In this document: piece after piece, positions 1-8,335 of the stretch
Layout: every line of letters starts with the position of its first letter
How positions within the stretch are numbered: the first letter of the stretch is position 1
Assembly: GCA_022497145.1 (NCBI GenBank)
Contig: MU386089.1
Coordinates: 1 to 17,213, forward strand
DNA from: Rostrohypoxylon terebratum
Lineage: Eukaryota > Ascomycota > Sordariomycetes > Xylariales > Hypoxylaceae
Direction of reading: 5' to 3'
Length of the DNA stretch: 17,213 nt
Program-made: the position numbers and the translations under genes
Notes under the pieces: model-generated
What the model was told of the DNA's origin: nothing
What the model saw: only the letters and a program-made list of their open reading frames with translations
The model's database searches: none

Positions 1-88
1 GCTCTTACTGGATCTCAGATCCATTGAGATCACAACCGAAGTTTCTCCGGTCCTTTACTAATCATTCTGGCGATGATCCTGGTTGGAT
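1..88. other. Normal-composition left flank, probably host sequence
   Basis: This segment has balanced base composition and normal CpA/TpG content, in sharp contrast with what follows. It contains a near-perfect palindrome at 9-23, with 7-bp arms TGGATCT and AGATCCA around a single C. One forward frame is open from base 3 to a stop at 102-104, but 33 codons entering from the window edge is too little to call a gene. It most likely represents non-repeated host DNA, or DNA that arrived after RIP acted on the neighbour. Confidence 0.6.
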
Positions 89-96
89 TGTAACAG

Positions 97-131
97 ATTT
101 ATAAAGATAAATGATAAAAATCTTTATAAAT
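97..131. repeat. 12-bp perfect inverted repeat at the edge of block 1
   Basis: The arms ATTTATAAAGAT (97-108) and ATCTTTATAAAT (120-131) are exact reverse complements separated by 11 bases. They sit within 10 bp of the inner edge of block 1. They could be a terminal structure of the original element, or a chance product of AT-rich sequence; 12 bp is long for chance at a chosen position, but I have no test for it. Confidence 0.55.
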
Positions 132-967
132 AAAACGGGAAATTTATTAAAATATTTAAATTATTAAAAAAACGTTAAGTAACGAGTAACATTTATAAAA
201 AAAAATTAAAAAGAGGCTAATTAAAATGTTAACCGATATACGAAATTATTTAAAACCTTTAATATGTTAATAATAAATAATATAAAAAGTAAATTATAAG
301 CTAAGATAAAAAAGTTTAAAAAAGTATTTAAATCAAAACGAAAAGTATATTAATAGTTGTATATAAATCTATTAAATAAAAAAAGTAAATTAATAATTTT
401 AATATTAATATTTTAACTATTATATAAAAAAGTTAACCGTAATATTAATCTTAATGTGAAATTATAGAAAATATACATAATGTTAAATAAATATAAATAA
501 AAAAAGCTTTTATAAGTAAAAATTAAAACGTAGATTAAAATTAATATTTTTAACGAGAAAAGTGGTTAAAATGTGTAAGATTTATATGTTTTAAAAAGAG
601 ATGTTATTAGTTAATATAAATATTAACCGTTAAACATTACATTTTTAAGTGTTATAAGGTTTTATTGAGTAATGTAAAAAAATAATAAACCAAAATATAA
701 GTAGATAAATTTATACATTTTAAATAAACTTATTATAAAAAAAGTATAAAAAATTAATTATTAAATAATAATAATAAATTAAAGAAATTAATGTTAAAAA
801 TAATTTTTAAAAAATATTATAATTATTTAAACGTGTTTAATAAAATAACATTAAATAAATTCTTATTATATTATTTTAAAATAAATTATTATATTCAATT
901 AAAAGTGGATTTAAATAATTTAAAATATAATTTTTATATAAAATATCTTTAAAAAAATAAAAGTTTA

Positions 968-996
968 TTATAAATATATTATAAATATATTATAAA
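968..996. repeat. Short tandem repeat, 11-bp unit, about 2.6 copies
   Basis: The unit TTATAAATATA is repeated exactly at 968-978 and 979-989, with a partial third copy at 990-996. This is a low-complexity minisatellite-like tract inside block 1, with no indicated function. Confidence 0.8.
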
Positions 997-2174
997 AAAG
1001 ATTTATTAAATTATTATTTACATTATAAATAATACCGGTGTTATTTATAAGAAGAACTAATAATAGGTTACAATTTTATATAAATTATAAAAAATTAAAC
1101 GCGTTTATAAAAAAAGATCGTTATTTTTTCTTTTTTATTAAGGAAATATTAATGTAAGTTGTAAAAAAAAAGATTTTCTTAAAAATTAATATTTAATAGG
1201 TATTTTATAAGATATAAATAATAATAAAAAACAAAAACTTTATTATGTTTAAAACGAGGTACAAAATTTATTAATATAAAATTATTTTTTGACTTTATAA
1301 ATAGGCGTTTTACTTTTTAATAATATATAAATAATATATTTTATAATTATGTAAATAAGTTTTATATTATTTATATAAATAATATACTTATTTTTTTAAA
1401 AAATTAAAGAAAAATATAAAGTATATATTTATAAAATGTTAGATAAATTATAATAAATTAAGTTATAAGCTAATATAATTAAATATAAATTTTGTATTAT
1501 AAAAATAAAACTTTTAAGTTTTTATATAAATATAAATAAGGTAAATGTAAACTTTAATAAAGTTAAAGTAATTTAATAACAACTTATATTTATAAAAAAT
1601 AAAAAAGTGGTAATTTAAGTAGTATAGTTTTTTTTAAGGTTTTATAATTTTTATTATAAATTTATTAAACGGTATAAATAAATAATTAAGTTATTTATAA
1701 CCTTTATAAAATAAAAGTTTAATTTAATATACATTATTAAATGTTAATTAATTTTTAAGTAATTATAAAATGATATAATAAACGCGTTAATCTTTATTTA
1801 TTTTTTATATTATTTAAAAATTAAAGTGAAAATTAACGTTTTTTATGATATAATTATTAAATTTTTATTATAATGAAAAATAGTTAAAAACTTTTAATAT
1901 TTTATAACGTTTTATTTAAAAACCTTATAAAAAATAAAATTAAACTATAAAATTTATAATAAAACAATGTTAATAATTGTTAAGGTATTATTCTATTAAA
2001 AAGTAAAACTAATAAATCTTTAATATATTTAATTATTTTTATTATAATAAATTATAAAGCTTTAAAATATTTTATAATAAAAAAGTTTCCAATTTAAAAT
2101 AAATAAATTAAATGAATTTAATTATTTAATATAATTTTATAATTATATATCGTTTAAAAATAGTAAATATAATT

Positions 2175-2198
2175 TTTATTTATTTATTTATTTATTTA
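2175..2198. repeat. (TTTA)6 microsatellite
   Basis: Six perfect TTTA units run from 2175 to 2198. The tract is likely a by-product of the AT-rich composition of block 1 and subsequent slippage. Confidence 0.85.
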
Positions 2199-2763
2199 AT
2201 TTTACACCGATTACTTAATTATATAAAAAACTTTTTTTATTAAACATACGAAACTACTATTTAATAAATGTTTAAATAAAAATTATATGCCGAAGAAAAC
2301 TTATTCCGTTGTATTTATTTTTTATAATTATTATATGATTATATTATTTTTTAATTATTTTAATTATAAAATTTTATTATGTTAATAAAAATAAATAAAA
2401 ATGATTTTTTAAGTTATTTATAAAATATATATAAAAATATACGTTAATATTATTATTATATGATTATTTAATAATAACCTTATTATATGTTTTTAGATTA
2501 AAATGTATATTAAATTATATTATTTTTAACTTATAATTAATACGGCCATGGGTTCTTAATAGTATTTTCCTTTTTAAAATAAAGTTTTTAAAAGGCTTTT
2601 TTTTAAAAAAATTATTATATAAGGTTAAAAGTATAATATAAATTAAACTTTTATTTTTAAATATAATATAAAAGTAACATTTATAATGTAAATTTTTAGT
2701 AAATAATTTTAATTTTATAATTTTATTTTTTATTGTTAATTTTAAAAATAACTAAATAAAAAT

Positions 2764-2890
2764 AAACGCGAAAAGGAGTTATAGGAAATAATAACAGTGA
2801 TAGCGGTGGTAATTTTAATAGTAACGCCGTTAAAATAGTTTTTTATACCCTTTTTTAAGCCGAGGCGGTTTTTATCTCGGCTTTTTATTT
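2764..2890. other. Less-mutated G+C-richer patch inside block 1
   Basis: This patch is visibly richer in G and C than its surroundings and keeps some TpG. On the plus strand one frame is open from 2766 for about 31 codons to a TAA near 2856-2858. The translation is rich in Asn, Ser and Gly (GNNNSDSGGN), with no recognised domain and no ATG. The patch ends in the hairpin at 2857-2883. It may be a fragment of the original element that escaped RIP, or a junction between two elements. I do not call it a gene. Confidence 0.4.
2857..2883. repeat. GC-rich 8-bp hairpin followed by T-run
   Basis: The arms AAGCCGAG (2857-2864) and CTCGGCTT (2876-2883) pair perfectly around an 11-base loop and are followed by a short T-run. 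The shape copies a bacterial intrinsic terminator, but the setting is a RIP-mutated fungal block without genes, so a terminator role is not inferred. Its C and G residues are mostly in CpG, CpC and CpT contexts, which RIP attacks least. Confidence 0.6.
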
Positions 2891-3444
2891 AAAATGTTTT
2901 AATTTTAATATTATAAATTATTAATTTATTAAAAATGTTATGATTAAGTTTAATTATATATATATAAACGCTTTATTAACGCGTTATATATGTTGTTAAA
3001 AATTAGAGTTAAATAAAAAAATTAAAATTATATATAATTTTATAAATAAGCTTTTAACTTTATAAATCGCGTTATTAATAACTCGTAATTGTTAATAAAA
3101 ATAACCGGTAATTATATTATTTTTTTAACTTTATTATAATTTATAAAGCTGTGTTTTAATAAGTTTTTACACGTTAAGCCGAACGTAAATTTTAAAGATT
3201 AATATATATATTTTAAAAGATTTTACGTTAATATTACTACTATAATAAAATAACTTATTATCGGGTTTTCTTCGGCGGAGACTTTATACCGTAATGTTTT
3301 TACTTTTTTTTATATAAATAAAATAGTTATAACGAAGGTATATCGTATTTAAGTTTAAACGTAACGTTTTTGACTATAAGTTTTATATCTTAAGAAACTT
3401 TATTTAAACGTAGGTTTTAATTCCCGTTTTAATGTTATATTACT

Positions 3445-3461
3445 AACGGTTTTAAACCGTT
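3445..3461. repeat. 17-bp near-palindrome
   Basis: The arms AACGGTTT (3445-3452) and AAACCGTT (3454-3461) are exact reverse complements around a single T. It lies in a slightly G+C-richer stretch, roughly 3240-3480, of block 1. Its function is unknown. Confidence 0.6.
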
Positions 3462-3815
3462 AAAAGTCGGTAATAAAATATAATTTTTAACATATTTTTA
3501 AAATTATAACGAAAAGTATAAACTTAAAAGTAAAAAAAGAATAATATATAATAATATTATTTAAACTTATAGTTTTAAATAATAACTTAAATAAAACTTA
3601 AAGCTTAGATAAATATAATATATTAAAGTTTTTAAAAGTGATTTTAATAAATTAACTTTTGAAAGTAAATTACAAATTATTAAAATTATAAAATTATTAT
3701 AAAAAAGTACTATTTATAAAAAAACAAATAAAATATATTAAATGATAGAATTATTTAAAAAAAAACGTTTAATTATTTTTAATTAAAATAACTTTTATAT
3801 ATAAATTATTAGGAA

Positions 3816-3835
3816 AATATATACGCGTTTAAAAA
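3816..3835 (+). repeat. 20-bp direct repeat, copy 1 (matches 8316-8335)
   Basis: This 20-base string, centred on ACGCGT and flanked by ATATAT and TTTAAAAA, occurs identically at 8316-8335. Sharing a CGCG core inside ~13% G+C DNA makes chance less likely than for a pure A/T string. The surrounding bases align only weakly. It may be a trace of related elements in blocks 1 and 2. Confidence 0.5.
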
Positions 3836-5340
3836 TAACGTATTTAAAAATAAAATAAAACGAGTAATAATTAATTAATATTAATAACCGAAATTATATA
3901 AGTAAATAAATAAATACGTAGTTAATTGTTTTTATTAATTAATTAAAGTTTTATAAAATAAAACTTTAAAATTGTTATTTTTTAATTAATTTTAAATATA
4001 AAATAAAAATATATAATAATAAATTTTAAACTTTTTAATAAAATAAAAGATAAATATAATAATTTAATAATTATTATAAATTAATAATTAAAATAAATAG
4101 TTTATTTTTAAATTTTTAGATAAAATATTGAACATTTAAAATACGAAATAAAAGTATATAATAATAAAGTATAAATAATTAATAAATAATTAATAAAATA
4201 AATTAAAGTTATAAATAAATCCATAAATCAATGTTTTCGGTTTTATATAAACTATTATTAAAACGATGTTTTTTTAACTATTAGTGAAAAAACGTGTTTT
4301 AAACAAAAGTATAAAACTTAATAAAATAAATGAAAAATTATAAAATATAAGTAAAAAAAGTAATTAAATAATTATAAACGAAATAAGCTAGTTAAGTAAA
4401 TTAATATAAATGTAAATTAAATTTTAAAATAAGTAATAAAGTGTTTATTTTAATAAATTAAATAATAAATGAAATTTTTTATAACGTTATTATTATATAA
4501 AATTATTATAAAATACTTAATACGTTTAAATATTTATAAATTAAAATTCTTTTATAAATAAATTAATTAATAATAGTTTAACATAAATTACTTATAAAAA
4601 ATTTGTTAATAATTCATTATTAAATTAAAAATTATAAAACTTTTTTAAGAAAATAATAAACTTTAAATTAAAGAAATTAACATAAAAAGTAAAAGAAATA
4701 TTAGTATTATAAATATATTATAATAAATTAAAGTATTAAGTTAAATAAACGAATTAAAATTCTAATTTTATTTAATATTTAACGTTAAACTTTAAAAATA
4801 TACTTTAATAAATTAATTAATGTTATTAGTAAAATAAAAAAACGAAATTATTAATAATTGCTTAAATAATAATAAACTATTAAACGTTATAAGCATTTAT
4901 TAAAAGCATTAAAATAAATAAAATATATTAAAATAAGTATAAAAATTTAAGTTTTTTTAAAAGTTAAAAATTATTATAATATATTATTATAACGTTTTAT
5001 ATATATATTAAAAACGGCGTGTAATTACATATAATATAAAGTTTAAAAGGTAGTGGTGTTACGAACCCGTCTATTACTTCTGCCTAACTGACTTCGTAGA
5101 GCGGATACGTACCCTGGGGTACTTGGTTTTAAGGTAACAATACTGTAGGGTTGACGATTCTGTTCGTAAAAGAGATTTCATGGGACTCTATATTCAAGTG
5201 CAGTCTGAATACTTAGATTGAAAGCTGAGGAACTAAAAACTAAATACAGTAGGAAATTTCCATTCTTCTTATACTAAATGCATAAGTATGTCCATAAAGT
5301 TGGTGAGTTGTGATTGTCCTTGTGAGTTGATCTTAACTTA

Positions 5341-5360
5341 TTGAATCGAACTTGATTCAA
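5341..5360. repeat. 7-bp inverted repeat in the island
   Basis: The arms TTGAATC (5341-5347) and GATTCAA (5354-5360) pair perfectly around a 6-base loop. They lie 17 bp upstream of the CACGTG palindrome. Confidence 0.6.
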
Positions 5361-5376
5361 CGCCAAGACTTTGACT

Positions 5377-5390
5377 AGGTCACGTGACCT
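5377..5390. promoter_or_regulatory. 14-bp perfect palindrome with E-box core (AGGTCACGTGACCT)
   Basis: The sequence AGGTCACGTGACCT is its own reverse complement and is centred on CACGTG, the classic binding site of bHLH-type factors such as Cbf1/Pho4 relatives. A 14-bp perfect palindrome with mixed bases is unlikely to be accidental, so a dimeric DNA-binding protein site is a reasonable inference. No start codon or gene is visible nearby to say what it would control. Confidence 0.4.
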
Positions 5391-5426
5391 TCGGGTGATG
5401 TTTTGTCCGTTCTGATATGGGGAAGT

Positions 5427-5546
5427 TGTAACAATATTATATTATGTTTTATTTTTTTACTTGTTTTTTTATATATATACGTACATATATAATTTAATAT
5501 GAACTTTAAATATATACCGTAATAATTAATATTAAATATAAATAAA
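5427..5546. other. RIP-mutated spacer between island and solo LTR A
   Basis: This 120-bp stretch is AT-rich with a run of TA repeats near 5470-5490. It starts TGTAACA. It is probably the end of an element into which LTR copy A later inserted; its last 5 bases (5542-5546, ATAAA) form the target duplication of copy A. Confidence 0.4.
5542..5546. repeat. Target-site duplication of copy A, left half (ATAAA)
   Basis: ATAAA here equals 5823-5827 on the other side of copy A. The chance of a 5-bp match in DNA this AT-rich is about 1%, so this is moderate support for LTR insertion. Confidence 0.6.
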
Positions 5547-5670
5547 TGTAAGGATAATAAAACTAAAATTAAATGATAAATAATATATCGTATATTTATT
5601 TAAAATTAAAGCTTAAAAAATAAAAAGAAAAGTTATTTTTAGTTTTTAACTTAATTATTTTATTTTAACC

Positions 5671-5693
5671 TATTTATATAACTTAATCACGTG
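5671..5693 (-). promoter_or_regulatory. Putative LTR promoter in copy A: CACGTG then TATA box
   Basis: On the minus strand CACGTG (5693-5688) precedes TATATAAATA (5680-5671) by 7 bases. The TATA-like string is kept in B (7385-7394) and C (13882-13891). This is a plausible U3 core promoter, placed in the middle of the LTR. Function is inferred from layout only and the element is dead. Confidence 0.4.
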
Positions 5694-5779
5694 TTTTTAC
5701 TTCAATCGTTATATCTTTATATTTTATTAATTATATAATGCTTTTATTTTAAACCTTTAAAAAAGATTAAGCTAATGCC

Positions 5780-5805
5780 TTTTAAAGGTTATTTAACCTT
5801 TAAAA
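5780..5805 (-). repeat. 26-bp palindrome in LTR copy A
   Basis: The arms TTTTAAAGGTTA (5780-5791) and TAACCTTTAAAA (5794-5805) pair perfectly around two bases. The same arms are present in copies B and C, only with AA instead of TT in the loop on the plus strand. Confidence 0.75.
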
Positions 5806-5822
5806 CCTTTTACGGTTTTATA

Positions 5823-5827
5823 ATAAA
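5823..5827. repeat. Target-site duplication of copy A, right half (ATAAA)
   Basis: Identical to 5542-5546; together they bracket copy A exactly at the independently placed homology limits. Confidence 0.6.
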
Positions 5828-7244
5828 GTAATAATTATAAATAAAATTAAAATAAAACCGATAAACGCGAATAATAGAATATTACATATAATATAATTAA
5901 AATAAATAAATTTATTTTTAACCCGTATCATGTTAAACTTATTTTTTTATATTATATTTAAAGAAAAAAATAATTTAAACTTATATATTATTACATAATT
6001 AAAACCGGATTTATATTAAACTTTTTAAACCTTTTTTAATTTATTTAAATTAAATTTAATATTTATTATAATTAAAAAATTTTCATTTATTATATTTTTT
6101 AAAAAGTTATAAAACATTTTATTATATTTATTATTATTAAATTTACTTTAATATTTTTAATTATTATTTTTATTATTAATATTATAGAGTTATTAAAGCT
6201 TTAATTTAAAACTTAATTAATAATATAAAGGAAATTTATTTATAACAAAAATATAAATATTATATTAAAGTAATTAAAGTTAAAAATTAAACTACCACTT
6301 AAAGTTTTTAATTTTATAAATAAGTTTAATGTTTTTATATAACTTAAAAAACTACGATTAAAGTTAAACCTTAAATAACTCAAGTTATTACTTATAAATT
6401 TATATATTTTATAACTTTATATAATTAAAATAATACTTATTAATTTATAATAAAATTTTACTTTATATAAAACTTAAAAAAATTATTATAATTATTTATA
6501 AACAATATATTTTTATTTGTTAAAACTTAAAAAAATATTATTATAATTAATTAAAAATAATATAACTTAAATTATTAACTTAACTTTTATTTTCTTTTAA
6601 CTTATTTACTTTATTAAATGATAAATATATTAAATTTAATTGAATTTTATAAGCTATTACTTTTATTATAATATTATTAAAAAAATAAAAAAATTATACT
6701 TTATATACGTTTATTTAAATATAAATTAACTTAACCTTATTTATAAAAAAATTATATAATTATCATTATTTTTAAAAATATTTATAATATTAATTAAATT
6801 AATAAGTTTAATTATATAAATGAAATAAAAATAAAAATTTAATTTTTTAATGATAAGTTTAATAAAAATTTAAACATTTTAATCATATTTTAAAAAACTT
6901 AATTATATAAATATAATTAATATAAAAATTAATATTAATAATAATAAAAAATAAACCTTTTTAATTAATTAATAAATCTTTTAAAATTTTTTAATAATAT
7001 ACTTTTAAAGTTTAACTTTATTAAAATAACTATTACGCGTATTACTATAATAATTATATAAATAACTTTCGTTTAAATATTTAACGGTAATAATATTAAA
7101 AACTTTAGTTAATAATTTATAAGTTTAATTAATAACATATAAAATATTTAATAAGTTTAATTACAAAATATAACTTATAAATTATAATTAAAAGGCTAAT
7201 TTTTATAAAATATTAATTATTTTTACTTTAATATTATTAATAAT
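5828..7244. other. RIP-mutated spacer between inverted LTR copies A and B
   Basis: About 1.4 kb of AT-rich, stop-filled DNA lying between two LTR copies in opposite orientation. No conserved motif was recognised. The span 5547-7513 superficially resembles a 2-kb element with long terminal inverted repeats, but the target duplication tightly flanking copy A alone argues that A is an independent insertion. The origin of the spacer is unknown. Confidence 0.45.
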
Positions 7245-7513
7245 TATAAAACCGTAAAAGGTTTTAAAGGTTAAATAACCTTTAAAAAGCATCAGTTTAA
7301 TTTTTTAAAGGTTTAAAATAAAACTATTATATAATTAATAAAATATAAAAATATAACAATTAAAGTAAAAACATATAATTAAATTATATAAATAAGTTAA
7401 AATAAAATAATTAAGTTAAAAAGTAAAAATAACTTTTTTTCTTTTTTTAAGGTTTAATATTAAATAAATATATAATATATTATTTATTATTTAATTTTAA
7501 TAGTAATGTAGCA
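7245..7513 (+). mobile_element. LTR-like repeat, copy B (possible 5' LTR)
   Basis: In plus orientation it begins TATAAAACCG, as copy A does, and aligns with A and C to about 7500. The last 13 or so bases diverge from the A/C consensus end (TTACA) and read GTAGCA, so the 3' limit is uncertain. It carries the 26-bp palindrome at 7262-7287 and the TATA-like box at 7385-7394. CATATA at 7372-7377 stands where copy A has CACGTG, which is two transitions. With copy C, 6.5 kb downstream in the same orientation, it could be the 5' LTR of a full-length element. A competing view is a second solo LTR, since ATAAT occurs at 7240-7244 and again at 7513-7517. Confidence 0.6.
7262..7287 (+). repeat. 26-bp palindrome in LTR copy B
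   Basis: The arms TTTTAAAGGTTA (7262-7273) and TAACCTTTAAAA (7276-7287) surround AA. They are identical in all three LTR copies while the neighbouring bases have changed. Confidence 0.75.
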
Positions 7514-7590
7514 TAATGGTTCAACGCTCGGCCACCTTCGTTTATAGTTTTCTTATTAACCACGTTAATTGCTTATTTCAACATAAAAAA
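7506..7590. other. Less-mutated patch directly after LTR copy B (possible primer-binding region)
   Basis: This short stretch keeps CpA and TpG and is G+C-rich around 7518-7540. It starts TGG at 7517-7519, where a retrotransposon primer-binding site would be expected, 4-5 bases after the presumed LTR end. However, the complement does not give a recognisable tRNA 3' arm. On the plus strand TAGCATAATGG (7509-7519 region) resembles a tRNA D-arm or box A, but no matching anticodon stem or T-loop follows. On the minus strand 7534-7523 also partly fits box A. Its identity is undecided. Confidence 0.35.
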
Positions 7591-8033
7591 AAATGTTTAA
7601 TTGTTTTTATCATTGTAAAAGTTTTTTTTTAAATTAACTTAAACCTTATTACACTTTATAATTTTAAAGAAACAATGTTAATATAACTCGGCTTCAGTTT
7701 ATATATAGCTTAATATATTAACTTTATAAAAATAAAATATTATTAAAATTATTATTTATTTTTTATTAATAATAAATTAAAGGTAACTTGTTTACTTTAA
7801 TAATTAAATATAAAAAAAACTTATTTCACTTTTAAAAGATTAAAACTGATTAAAACTTAATAAAACGGTTTATATATCGCTTTATAATTACTTTATTTAT
7901 AAATCATAAATGCTAATATATTAAACTATAATTTTCCACCTTTTTCTTTATTATTAACCTTTTAATCGAAGAATTATATAATAAAGGCTATATAACTTTA
8001 CCACCGTTTATCTTTTATAAGATTGATACTTTA

Positions 8034-8058
8034 TAAAAAGGCATTAAAAACCTTTTTA
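8034..8058. repeat. 8-bp inverted repeat
   Basis: The arms TAAAAAGG (8034-8041) and CCTTTTTA (8051-8058) are exact reverse complements with a 9-base loop. Possibly incidental. Confidence 0.45.
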
Positions 8059-8315
8059 ATTTAATATTATATAAAACCGCACGATAAAATGCGAAATCAC
8101 TTTCGTATTAAAATTAAATTAAACTAAAATTAAAACACATTTAATACTCATTAAAAGAATTATCACTAAAGATTTTTATGTTAATTATTATAAGATTTCC
8201 TTTTTTTTAAAATATACAAGGTTTAATAAAAAAAACCCTTAAAAATTAAAACATATTAAAACTAAAATTAAATACTTTAAAATTATAACCTAAAGTAGTC
8301 TCGCATAAATGGTAT

Positions 8316-8335
8316 AATATATACGCGTTTAAAAA
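8316..8335 (+). repeat. 20-bp direct repeat, copy 2 (matches 3816-3835)
   Basis: Identical to 3816-3835, including the ACGCGT core. See copy 1 for interpretation. Confidence 0.5.

Larger units (their letters stand above)
89..5050. mobile_element. RIP-degraded AT-rich block 1 (unclassified transposon remains)
   Basis: This is about 5 kb of extremely AT-rich DNA. In 181-540 I counted 48 G+C in 360 bases. Stops occur in all frames, and no coding region can be supported. Of 19 C residues in that sample, 6 precede G, 7 precede T, 3 precede C and only 3 precede A. That is the expected outcome of CpA-to-TpA mutation by fungal RIP. RIP acts on duplicated DNA, so the block is inferred to be one or more old transposable elements. 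No copy of the ~275-bp repeat of block 2 was found here. The left edge starts TGTAAC (89-94) and the right edge runs into GTTAC (5058-5062), an LTR-like inverted pair, but flanking target duplications do not match. The element class is unknown. Confidence 0.75.
5051..5426. other. Non-RIP island of normal composition between the two AT blocks
   Basis: About 376 bp of roughly 40% G+C with ordinary CpA and TpG frequencies, bounded abruptly on both sides by ~13% G+C DNA. No gene is evident. The longest open frame is on the minus strand: 55 codons from 5441 to 5277, with the stop at 5274-5276 and no ATG. The segment contains a hairpin at 5341-5360 and a 14-bp palindrome at 5377-5390. It is either unique host DNA between two transposon insertions or a repeat fragment too new or too short to be mutated. 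RIP normally needs duplicated stretches of several hundred bases. Confidence 0.6.
5547..5822 (-). mobile_element. Solo LTR-like repeat, copy A
   Basis: This 276-bp repeat matches copies B (7245 on) and C (13740-14014) in reverse orientation. Read on the minus strand it begins TATAAAACCG and ends CCTTACA. If the first TA was TG before RIP, the ends are TGTAA and TTACA, the short terminal inverted repeat typical of LTRs. The homology limits were set from the A/C comparison. The 5 bases outside each limit are then identical: ATAAA at 5542-5546 and ATAAA at 5823-5827, as expected for an integrase target duplication. Internal landmarks are a 26-bp palindrome (5780-5805), an intact CACGTG (5688-5693) and a TATA-like box (5671-5680). 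Differences from C are nearly all C/T or G/A. No internal region accompanies it, so it is best read as a solo LTR left by recombination. The retrotransposon superfamily is unknown. Confidence 0.72.

Noticed and set aside
2857..2890. Rho-independent transcription terminator.
   Set aside because: The shape fits, but the context is RIP-mutated fungal repeat DNA with no gene upstream, so the bacterial interpretation is not supported.
89..5050. Mitochondrial, plastid or Plasmodium-like AT-rich DNA.
   Set aside because: No open reading frames, tRNAs or rRNAs exist over kilobases. The selective loss of CpA/TpG with survival of CpG, next to normal-composition DNA, fits RIP better than a uniformly AT-rich genome.
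5274..5441. Minus-strand open frame of 55 codons in the island, with a Pro-Tyr-Gln-Asn-Gly stretch faintly like the QNG region of Copia integrases.
   Set aside because: There is no start codon, the conserved ERxxR part of that integrase region is absent, and the match is only a few residues.
5547..7513. A 2-kb DNA transposon with ~260-bp terminal inverted repeats formed by copies A and B.
   Set aside because: The 5-bp duplication brackets copy A alone, a third copy C stands in direct orientation to B, and the repeat ends look like an LTR. The outer ends of A and B also do not match.
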